Assembly: GCA_945861995.1 (NCBI GenBank) | Contig: CAMAWZ010000184.1 | Location: forward strand, 1 to 5,251 | DNA length: 5,251 nucleotides | DNA from: Pseudorhodobacter antarcticus | Lineage (GTDB): Bacteria; Pseudomonadota; Alphaproteobacteria; Rhodobacterales; Rhodobacteraceae | Reading direction: 5' to 3' | In this document: positions 1 through 5,251 of the stretch, one piece after another | Layout: every line of letters starts with the position of its first letter | How positions within the stretch are numbered: the stretch's first letter is position 1 | The notes under the pieces: generated by a model | Told to the model about the DNA's origin: nothing | What the model saw: only the letters and a program-made list of their open reading frames with translations | Database searches by the model: none | Program-made: the position numbers and the translations under genes

Positions 1-30
1 CATCTGGAAATACGCGCGCGTTTGCGCTAA
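1..30 (+). CDS. possible 3' end of an upstream gene (partial)
   Basis: Frame 1 is open from the left edge to a TAA at 28-30 and would encode a C-terminal tail reading HLEIRARLR. The stop lies 9 bases before the pyrC start, which would suit an operon partner. Nine residues are too few to identify a family. A second frame (from base 2) ends at a TGA at 41-43 that overlaps the pyrC ATG as ATGA, so which frame, if either, is coding cannot be decided here. Confidence 0.2.
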   Translation, partial: HLEIRARLR

Positions 31-39
31 CCCGCACAC

Positions 40-1083
40 ATGACAGACAGGCTGACCATTCCGCGCCCAGACGATATGCACCTGCATCTGCGCGATGGCG
101 CGATGCTGGCAGGGGTTCTGCCCGAAACCGCGCGCCATTTTGGGCGGGCGATCATTATGCCCAATTTGGTGCCGCCCGTGGTCACAATGGCGGGCGCGCA
201 GGCCTACCGCGCGCGCATTATGGCCGCCCTGCCCAAAGACGCAGATTTCACCCCGCTGATGACGCTTTACCTGACCGAGGGCACCGATGCCGCCGATGTC
301 GCCGCCGCCCACGCCGCAGGGGTGATACATGCGGTGAAACTTTACCCCGCAGGGGCCACCACCAATTCGCACGGCGGGGTGCGCGATGTGACCCGCGTAT
401 TGCCCGTGCTGGAGAAAATGGCCGAAATTGGTCTGCCGCTGTGCATCCACAACGAAGTGACCGACCCCGAGGTTGATATCTTTGACCGCGAAGCGGTGTT
501 CATCGACACTGTTCTAGACCCGCTGCGCCGCCGCCTGCCAAGCCTTCGCGTGGTGATGGAACACATCACAACCTCGCAAGGCGTGGATTACGCCCGTACG
601 GGCGGCGATAATCTGGCGGCAACGATCACCACGCATCATTTGATTATCAACCGCAATCACATCCTTTCGGGCGGGATCAAACCGCATTACTACTGCCTGC
701 CCGTGGCCAAGCGCGAAAGCCACCGCTTGGCCCTGCGGCAGGCTGCCACCAGCGGTGAGGCGCGGTTTTTCTTGGGCACCGATTCTGCCCCGCATATCGA
801 CGCATTGAAAGAGCATTCCTGCGGCTGCGCAGGGTGCTTTACAGCCACCAATACAATGCCGCTGCTGGCACATGTGTTTGAAGAATTGGATGCGCTTGAT
901 CGTTTGGCAGGGTTCACCTCGCGCTTTGGGGCGGCGTTTTACCGCCTGCCCGTATCGGAAAAAACCCTCATCCTGAGCAAATCTGATACCGCCACGATTT
1001 GGCCCGAAAAGCTGGACACAGGCGCGGGGCCAGTCACCATATTCAACCCTGGCTTTCCTGTGTTTTGGCAGGTTACCCCTTGA
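40..1083 (+). CDS. pyrC: dihydroorotase, class II (PyrC)
   Basis: Cytoplasmic zinc amidohydrolase that reversibly cyclises N-carbamoyl-L-aspartate to L-dihydroorotate, the third step of de novo pyrimidine synthesis. The 347-residue product matches the usual length of the short class II (E. coli type) enzymes, about 345-350. Visible family motifs, in order: HLHLRDG at 14-20 (His14 and His16 as metal ligands, Arg18 for substrate); KLYPAGATTNS at 100-110, with Lys100 as the expected carboxylated bridging lysine followed by the flexible Thr-Thr loop; CIHNE with His137; MEHITT with His175; and GTDSAPH at 246-252, with Asp248 as the catalytic aspartate. ATG at 40 is the first start after an in-frame TAA at 28-30 and gives the expected short N-terminus before RPDD. 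No clear Shine-Dalgarno sequence precedes it, so coupling to an upstream gene is possible. pyrE follows after 103 bases, consistent with the shared pathway. All key residues are present, so the gene looks intact. Confidence 0.96.
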   Translation: MTDRLTIPRPDDMHLHLRDGAMLAGVLPETARHFGRAIIMPNLVPPVVTMAGAQAYRARIMAALPKDADFTPLMTLYLTEGTDAADVAAAHAAGVIHAVKLYPAGATTNSHGGVRDVTRVLPVLEKMAEIGLPLCIHNEVTDPEVDIFDREAVFIDTVLDPLRRRLPSLRVVMEHITTSQGVDYARTGGDNLAATITTHHLIINRNHILSGGIKPHYYCLPVAKRESHRLALRQAATSGEARFFLGTDSAPHIDALKEHSCGCAGCFTATNTMPLLAHVFEELDALDRLAGFTSRFGAAFYRLPVSEKTLILSKSDTATIWPEKLDTGAGPVTIFNPGFPVFWQVTP

Positions 1084-1133
1084 TTTCACATAGGCTTACA
1101 TATTCGCGCCCAAGGTTTTTGGTGGTGAGGACA

Positions 1134-1170
1134 GATGCCTGCGGCGCAGGTATTTTAGCCAAAATGAAAG
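1134..1170 (+). repeat. palindromic intergenic element, likely dispersed in Rhodobacterales
   Basis: Two inverted repeats lie side by side between pyrC and pyrE. The first is CCTGCGGCGCAGG at 1138-1150, a perfect dyad around a central G. The second is ATTTT-AGCC-AAAAT at 1152-1165, followed by GAAAG. The general form (GC-rich dyad, TATTT, GCC, AAAATGAA) resembles a short sequence that I recall recurring in intergenic regions of Rhodobacteraceae genomes. That resemblance is from memory and was not searched. It ends about 16 bases before the pyrE start, so in the transcript it could fold just upstream of the ribosome site or act as an attenuator or processing site. It lacks the U-run of a standard intrinsic terminator. 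Confidence 0.45.
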
Positions 1171-1174
1171 CGTG

Positions 1175-1179
1175 AAAGG
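1175..1179 (+). promoter_or_regulatory. ribosome binding site deciding the pyrE start
   Basis: AAAGG sits 7 bases before the ATG at 1187. This supports that ATG over the in-frame GTG at 1172, which would place the site inside the coding region and add five residues (starting MKGIV) before the MIPTS N-terminus that I recall as typical of Rhodobacterales PyrE. Confidence 0.55.
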
Positions 1180-1186
1180 CATAGTG

Positions 1187-1903
1187 ATGATCCCCACGTC
1201 CTTCCCCCCTGCCGATGAAATCGCCCGCCTGACCGCGCGCGCACTTTTGGAAATAAAGGCCGTGCATTTCAACGCAGCCCAGCCCTTTATTCTGGCGTCT
1301 GGCCTGCTGAGCCCCACCTATATTGATTGCCGCAAGTTGATTTCCTATCCGCGGATCCGTTCGACCTTGATGGACTTTCTTAGCGTTACAGTGATGCGCA
1401 ACGTGGGGTTCGAGGCATTTGACAATATCGCGGGCGGCGAGACAGCGGGCATCCCCTTTGCCGCGCTTGTGGCCGAGCGCATGGCCCTGCCCATGACCTA
1501 TGTGCGCAAAAAACCGAAAGGTTATGGGCGCAATGCCCGCATTGAAGGCGTGATGCGCGAAGGTGAACGCGTGCTGTTGGTTGAAGATTTAACCACGGAC
1601 GGCGGATCGAAATTGTCGTTTGTCGATGCCATCCGCGAGACGGGGGCCACCTGAGCGCATACCGCAGTGATCGTTTATTATGGGATTTTTCCTGAAACGT
1701 CGCAGCGGTTGGCAGGTCACGGCGTGGCCTTGCACCATTTGTGCACATGGTGGGATGTCTTGGCCGAAGCGCGCGCGCAAGGGGTATTTGACACCGCCAC
1801 CTTATCCGAGGTGGAGACGTTTTTGCAAAACCCCCGTGCATGGCAAGAGGCGCGCGCCGAGTCGTTTTTTCAGGGGACGGGCCTATGCAGACTTTGGGGA
1901 TAA
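1187..1903 (+). pseudogene. pyrE: orotate phosphoribosyltransferase (PyrE), interrupted by in-frame TGA
   Basis: PyrE transfers the phosphoribosyl group of PRPP to orotate, giving orotidine 5'-monophosphate, the fifth step of de novo pyrimidine synthesis. The first segment (155 codons from ATG 1187) carries the family features: ASGLLSPTYIDCRKLIS near 37-53, AGGETAGIPFAAL near 82-94, the lysine-rich RKKPKGYG loop at 107-114, and the PRPP-binding motif VLLVEDLTTDGGS at 129-141. Codon 156 is TGA (1652-1654). The same frame then continues with AHTAVIVYYGIFPET, LHHLCTWWDVLAEAR and a C-terminal helix, ending at TAA 1901-1903. Read through, the product would be 238 residues, slightly longer than the roughly 225-232 usual for relatives; the last 15 or so residues look unconserved. 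Stopping at TGA removes the last core strand and the C-terminal region, so the short product is unlikely to be active. In relatives I recall a Cys (GATCAHTAV) here, one base (TGC to TGA) away. The identity is very sure; whether the gene is broken in the living organism is not, since a base error would look the same. Confidence 0.88.
1652..1654 (+). other. in-frame TGA within pyrE
   Basis: The codon lies between GCC ACC and GCG CAT, inside an otherwise unbroken and conserved frame. It is a substitution, not a frameshift, because the frame is the same before and after. TGA serves as the normal terminator of pyrC, dnaB and the dimethylargininase-like gene here, and TGG encodes Trp in these genes, so a general UGA reassignment is unlikely. 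No persuasive SECIS-like stem-loop is visible in the following 50 bases. Confidence 0.85.
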
Positions 1904-2096
1904 GGTTGCTTTAAGCCTAGACTGCTCGCTTTTGGCCGCAAGATGTGGTAGGTGTTGGGAGAAGTTTACCCAATAAGTTCTGTGTTTTGCGATTATACGC
2001 GCTGATCCCCCCAAAGTTATCAACATTGCAGGGGAGCCTTTGGCGCAGTAACTAGGGGTTTGCTTTGGACCAAATCTGGCCAGAAAAGAGGACGCG
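1904..2096 (+). promoter_or_regulatory. pyrE-dnaB intergenic region, probable dnaB promoter and leader
   Basis: I see no coding potential in these 193 bases, and this is the only gap long enough to hold a promoter for the dnaB group. Visible structure: TTGGG-9-CCCAA at 1955-1973; CCAAAG at 2011-2016 paired with CTTTGG at 2038-2043; the dyad TTTGGACCAAA at 2064-2074; and CTGGCCAG at 2076-2083. Between the CCAAAG arms lies TTATCAACA (2017-2025), one base from the DnaA box consensus TTATCCACA. TTATAC at 1993-1998 could serve as a -10 element, but no good -35 sits at the right distance, so no precise promoter is called. Confidence 0.4.
2088..2092 (+). promoter_or_regulatory. ribosome binding site of dnaB
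   Basis: GAGGA lies 4 bases before the ATG at 2097, a slightly short but workable spacing. It supports that ATG as the dnaB start. Confidence 0.6.
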
Positions 2097-3605
2097 ATGA
2101 ACGAAGTTGCCACGCTGCGCCAGATCCTCCCCCCCGCGATTGAGGCCGCGCAGACCGATGTTCTGCCCCAAAATATCGAGGCCGAGCAGCAGCTTTTGGG
2201 CGCGATTTTGACCAACAATGATGTCTATGATCGCATCAGCAGCTTGGTGAAACCCGAACATTTCTTTGACCCCGTCCATCAGCGCATTTTTGAACGCGCA
2301 AGCGCGCGCATTCAAAAGAACGCCATTGTCAGCCCTGTCACCCTAAAACCCTTTTTCGAAGACGACGAGGGTCTGAAAGAATTGGGCGGGCCGTCTTATC
2401 TGGTGCGCCTGGCGGGGGCTGCGATTTCGGCCTATGCGGCGCGCGATTATGCGCAGATGATTTACGATCTGGCTGTGCGGCGCGAATTGATCGCGCTGGG
2501 CCGCGATATTGCCGCCAAGGCGGGCAAGGTCGAGGTGGACAGCGAGCCGAAAGAACAGATCATCGAGGCCGAGCAACGCCTGTACAAGCTGGGCGAACAG
2601 GGCGTGGCCGAGCGCGGCTTTCAATCTTTTCTAAAAGCCGTCACGCAGGCGGTTGATGTGGCCAATGCCGCCTATCAGCGCGATGGTGGATTGGCGGGCA
2701 TTTCAACGGGTTTAATTGATCTGGACAAGAAACTGGGGGGGCTGCACCCGTCAGATTTGCTGATCCTGGCAGGCCGCCCGTCTATGGGCAAAACCTCGCT
2801 TGCCACCAACATCGCCTTTAACATTGCCAAAGCGCACCTGCGCGGTGTGCTGCCCAATGGCGATCAGGGCAGTGTTCAAGGCGGGGTTGTAGGCTTTTTC
2901 AGTTTGGAAATGAGCGCCGAGCAGCTGGCCGCGCGTATCTTGTCTGAAGCCGCCGAAATACCGTCTGAACAAATCAGGCGCGGCGATATGACCGAAGGCG
3001 AGTTTCGCCGCTTTGTTGAGGCGGCAAAGTCGCTGGAAACTTGCCCGTTGTTTATCGACGATACCCCTGCCCTGCCCATATCCCAAGTAGCTGCGCGCGC
3101 GCGCCGGCTAAAGCGCACGCATGGGCTGGACGTGCTGATTATTGACTATTTGCAGCTTCTGAAGGGGTCTAGCAAAGAAAACCGCGTGCAGGAAGTTTCC
3201 GAAATCACCCAAGGTCTGAAAGCCATTGCCAAGGAATTGAACATCCCCGTCGTGGCCCTGTCGCAGCTGTCGCGCCAAGTGGAAAGCCGCGAGGATAAGC
3301 GCCCGCAACTGTCAGACCTGCGCGAATCAGGATCGATCGAACAAGACGCCGATGTGGTGATGTTTGTGTATCGCGATGAATATTACAAAGAACGCGAAAA
3401 GCCGGGCGATCACGAACTGGACAAAATGGCGCAGTGGCAGGCAGTGATGGAACAGGTGCATGGCAAGGCCGAAGTCATTATCGGCAAACAGCGCCACGGG
3501 CCAATTGGGTCGGTTGAATTGGCGTTCGAAGGGCAATTTACCCGCTTTTCAAACCTTGCAAAAGCATGGCAGGGTGGCGGAACCAGCAAAGACGTGGGGT
3601 TTTGA
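2097..3605 (+). CDS. dnaB: replicative DNA helicase (DnaB)
   Basis: Hexameric ATP-dependent 5'-3' helicase that unwinds DNA at the replication fork and is the platform for primase. The 502-residue product has the N-terminal domain opening with PQNIEAEQQLLGAIL at 25-39, a linker around 150-195, and the RecA-like C-terminal domain from about 200. Visible motifs: ISTGLIDLDKKLGGL at 202-216; Walker A GRPSMGKTS at 226-234 (Lys232, Thr233); FFSLEMS with the expected catalytic Glu271; Walker B LDVLIIDYLQLL at 344-355 (Asp350); the DNA-binding and sensor stretch LSQLSRQVESR then LSDLRESGSIEQDAD; and KQRHGPIG at 464-471 with the expected arginine finger Arg466. Extra residues before FFSLEM (about 248-265) and in 432-457 lengthen it relative to E. 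coli DnaB (471) and are, from memory, typical of alphaproteobacteria. No intein splits the domain. It shares the TGATG junction at 3603-3607 with the next gene. Confidence 0.97.
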   Translation: MNEVATLRQILPPAIEAAQTDVLPQNIEAEQQLLGAILTNNDVYDRISSLVKPEHFFDPVHQRIFERASARIQKNAIVSPVTLKPFFEDDEGLKELGGPSYLVRLAGAAISAYAARDYAQMIYDLAVRRELIALGRDIAAKAGKVEVDSEPKEQIIEAEQRLYKLGEQGVAERGFQSFLKAVTQAVDVANAAYQRDGGLAGISTGLIDLDKKLGGLHPSDLLILAGRPSMGKTSLATNIAFNIAKAHLRGVLPNGDQGSVQGGVVGFFSLEMSAEQLAARILSEAAEIPSEQIRRGDMTEGEFRRFVEAAKSLETCPLFIDDTPALPISQVAARARRLKRTHGLDVLIIDYLQLLKGSSKENRVQEVSEITQGLKAIAKELNIPVVALSQLSRQVESREDKRPQLSDLRESGSIEQDADVVMFVYRDEYYKEREKPGDHELDKMAQWQAVMEQVHGKAEVIIGKQRHGPIGSVELAFEGQFTRFSNLAKAWQGGGTSKDVGF

Positions 3606-4396
3606 TGCGGTCTTATTCCTTTACTCATGCCATCACGCGCCTGCCCGCGCCCAGCATTTTGGACGGGTTGCGCGCAGTCGACACAGGCGCGCCCGATTTG
3701 GCGCTGATGCTGCGCCATCATGGAGACTATTCGGCAGCCTTGGCACAAACGGGAGCACAGGTGATAGAGCTGCCCGCCCTGCCTAGCTTTCCTGACAGCG
3801 TCTTTGTTGAGGATACGGCGCTGTGCCTGCCCGAAGGGGCGGTGATCATGCGCCCCGGCGCGCCCAGCCGTTTGGGCGAGTCAGGGGAAATGGCCCCGCA
3901 TCTGGCGGCGCTTTACCCAAATTTGCGCCACATCACGGGCGCAGACAGCTTTATTGAGGCAGGCGATATTCTGATGTGCGAGGGCAAGGTGCTGGTTGGC
4001 AGGTCCGCCCGCACCAATGGCGCGGGCATTGCCGAACTTGCAGGAATTTTGGCGGATTGGGGCATCAAAACGCGCGAAGTGTTTACGCCTGCTGGCGTTT
4101 TGCATTTCAAAACCGATTGCAGCCTGATGGACGAGGAAACCATCCTTGCCACGCCGCGCCTTGCTGCCTCTGGCTGCTTTGACGGCTACCGCGTGATCCA
4201 TACGGGGGCTGGCGAAGAGGCCGCCGCCAACGCCATTCGCTTTAACAATCTGGTGCTGATGGCAGCAGGATTTGCGCGCACGCGCGATGCGCTGGTGGGC
4301 GCCGGATACGACGTGCGCGAGATTGGCAACAGCGAATGCGCCAAACTTGATGGCGGTATGTCCTGCCTGTCCTTGCGCTTTACCCCGCCAAGCTGA
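3605..4396 (+). CDS. dimethylargininase-like amidinohydrolase (DDAH family)
   Basis: The 263-residue product matches the length and motif order of the bacterial N-omega,N-omega-dimethylarginine dimethylaminohydrolases (P. aeruginosa enzyme about 254 residues), which hydrolyse methylated arginines to citrulline and a methylamine. Visible: FPDSVFVED at 62-70 (substrate acids Asp64 and Glu69-Asp70), RPGAPSRLGE at 83-92, IEAGD at 117-121 (Glu118 as the catalytic acid), SARTN at 134-138, VLHFKT at 165-170 (His167 as the catalytic base), and DGGMSCLSLRF at 249-259 with Cys254 as the nucleophile. The catalytic set is complete. No signal peptide is visible, so it is probably cytoplasmic. The ATG at 3605 overlaps the dnaB stop; a more upstream in-frame ATG at 3566 would lie inside dnaB and add 13 residues unlike the family. 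GTGGGG shortly upstream, in the last dnaB codons, may serve as a weak ribosome site. Exact substrate (ADMA, monomethylarginine or a related guanidine) cannot be told from sequence. Confidence 0.87.
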   Translation: MRSYSFTHAITRLPAPSILDGLRAVDTGAPDLALMLRHHGDYSAALAQTGAQVIELPALPSFPDSVFVEDTALCLPEGAVIMRPGAPSRLGESGEMAPHLAALYPNLRHITGADSFIEAGDILMCEGKVLVGRSARTNGAGIAELAGILADWGIKTREVFTPAGVLHFKTDCSLMDEETILATPRLAASGCFDGYRVIHTGAGEEAAANAIRFNNLVLMAAGFARTRDALVGAGYDVREIGNSECAKLDGGMSCLSLRFTPPS

Positions 4397-4418
4397 TCAG
4401 GCATAAGGGGGGAAAGCC

Positions 4419-4423
4419 TAAGG
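4419..4423 (+). promoter_or_regulatory. ribosome binding site of the glycosyltransferase-like gene
   Basis: TAAGG lies 6 bases before ATG 4430. The good spacing supports this start for the gene that runs off the window. Confidence 0.55.
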
Positions 4424-4429
4424 TTGCAG

Positions 4430-5251
4430 ATGGCCCCTACCCCTACAAAAGTCTCCGAAAAATCGCCCCAGTTCAACATCATCGCCGTAGCCCAAGCGGG
4501 GCGGCTTGGGTTTGAGGCGGCCCTGCTGCTGGCCAGCCTGCGGGCAAGCAACCCTGACTTTCAAGGCCGCGTTTTGTTGGCCGAACCCCAGCCCGGGCGG
4601 CTGTGGCCGAAGGATCCGCGCATTCCAAACGGGCCCCTGCGCGAGGCGCTGCTTAGCATCGGGGGCGAATTTATCCCCTTTGACTCCCACCAGTTCGGCG
4701 CGCCCTATGCGATTGGCAACAAAATGGAATGCCTATCCGCCATGCCCGATGCGCCGTTTTTGTTTTTGGATACCGACACGCTGATCACGGGCGATTTGGG
4801 CACGGTGGGGTTTGACTTTAGCAAACCCTCCGCTTCGATGCGGCGTGAAGGCACTTGGCCAACAATCGAGCTGTATGGCCCCAGCTATTATGACACGTGG
4901 AAGTCCCTCTTTGATCTGATGGGGCTGGATATTGCCCCCACCATCGATACGGCCCAGCCCGATGAGTATTGGCAGCGCTATATGTGTTTCAACGCAGGCT
5001 GGTTTTTTGGGGCGTCGGCCCCTGCTTTTGGAAGGCGGTTTTTGGACACGGCCTGCACGATCCGCGACCGTACCCCGGCGCAGGTGGTGATCCAAGAGCT
5101 GTATCCATGGCTGGATCAAATTGCGCTGCCTTTGGTGATCCACGCCCTTGGCGGCGGGCGGCCCAGCGCGGCGCTGGCGGGGCTGGACGGCGATGTCACC
5201 TGCCACTATCGCCTGCTCTCCCTGCTTTACGCCCGCGAATCCGACCGTGTG
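4430..5251 (+). CDS. glycosyltransferase-like protein, GT-A fold (partial, 3' end outside window)
   Basis: The frame is open for 274 codons from ATG 4430 to the right edge with no stop, so the C-terminus is missing. The start is supported by the TAAGG site and by lying 33 bases after the previous gene, which suggests co-transcription. The N-terminus (FNIIAVAQAGRLGFEAALLLASLR, about 15-38) looks like a first beta strand and helix of a nucleotide-sugar-binding fold. GNKMECLSAM at 96-105 then FLFLDTDTLITGDL at 110-123 resembles the GT8-type pattern in which a DxD motif (Asp114, Asp116) binds the metal and sugar nucleotide. YMCFNAGWFFG at 184-194 resembles the FNAG/FNSG stretch that follows in such enzymes, and WLDQIALPLVIHAL at 228-241 resembles the later DQ-containing helix. 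No signal peptide or membrane segment is seen. The donor, acceptor and pathway are unknown; the assignment rests on motif likeness only. Confidence 0.6.
   Translation, partial: MAPTPTKVSEKSPQFNIIAVAQAGRLGFEAALLLASLRASNPDFQGRVLLAEPQPGRLWPKDPRIPNGPLREALLSIGGEFIPFDSHQFGAPYAIGNKMECLSAMPDAPFLFLDTDTLITGDLGTVGFDFSKPSASMRREGTWPTIELYGPSYYDTWKSLFDLMGLDIAPTIDTAQPDEYWQRYMCFNAGWFFGASAPAFGRRFLDTACTIRDRTPAQVVIQELYPWLDQIALPLVIHALGGGRPSAALAGLDGDVTCHYRLLSLLYARESDRV

Noticed and set aside
514..1089. Long antisense open frame of 191 codons opposite pyrC
   Set aside because: It overlaps the well-supported pyrC and shows no recognisable motif. Such shadow frames are common in GC-rich coding DNA.
1652..1700. Selenocysteine insertion at the pyrE TGA
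   Set aside because: The Cys-like position is tempting, but the bases after the TGA show only a weak 4-pair stem (around GGGATTTTTCC) and no clear bacterial SECIS hairpin. I also know of no selenocysteine-containing PyrE. A mutation or base error is simpler.
1667..1903. Separate small gene from the GTG at 1667
   Set aside because: It is the C-terminal part of PyrE in the same frame, with no ribosome site before the GTG. It is best described as the remainder of the interrupted gene.
2017..2025. DnaA box marking a replication origin
   Set aside because: It is a single imperfect match with no box cluster, no AT-rich unwinding region and no parA, gidA or dnaA neighbours.
2097..3605. Intein or mobile insertion inside dnaB
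   Set aside because: DnaB is a frequent intein host, but the Walker A, Walker B and arginine-finger regions are continuous, and the extra residues are short and look typical of alphaproteobacteria.
4397..4429. Terminator between the dimethylargininase-like and glycosyltransferase-like genes
   Set aside because: AGGC and GCCT form only a 4-pair stem around a long purine-rich loop, with no following T-run. Co-transcription is more likely.
4733..5206. Antisense open frame of 157 codons at the right end
   Set aside because: It is opposite the 274-codon open frame that has a ribosome site and glycosyltransferase-like motifs, and it has no family features of its own.

Overview
The window reads as chromosomal DNA from a GC-rich alphaproteobacterium, most likely of the Rhodobacterales (Rhodobacter/Roseobacter group). 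This is judged from the sequence style of PyrE and DnaB, including the typical alphaproteobacterial insertions in DnaB, from codon use rich in GCG, CGC and GCC, and from a palindromic intergenic element before pyrE of a kind I recall from this group. All supported genes lie on the + strand. No RNA gene, insertion sequence, CRISPR array or prophage gene was seen.

Layout: bases 1-30 may be the last codons of an upstream gene. pyrC (40-1083) encodes a complete class II dihydroorotase. A 103-base gap with two adjacent inverted repeats precedes pyrE (1187-1903), orotate phosphoribosyltransferase. pyrE is cut by an in-frame TGA at 1652-1654, although conserved PyrE sequence continues in the same frame on both sides. 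A 193-base non-coding stretch (1904-2096) with several dyads and one near-match to a DnaA box leads to dnaB (2097-3605), the replicative helicase, which looks intact. The dnaB stop overlaps the start of a dimethylargininase-like gene (3605-4396) in a TGATG junction. After 33 bases a further gene starts at 4430 and runs off the right edge. It has the look of a GT-A fold glycosyltransferase, with a DTD motif.

Functionally, pyrC and pyrE are two steps of de novo pyrimidine synthesis (ring closure to dihydroorotate, and orotate + PRPP to OMP). dnaB is the replication fork helicase. The dimethylargininase and the glycosyltransferase-like gene have no obvious functional link to replication, but their spacing suggests co-transcription with dnaB. 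The main anomaly is the TGA in pyrE: it is a real nonsense mutation, a base-call error, or a recoding site, and the sequence alone favours one of the first two. I found no convincing new multi-gene system in this window.
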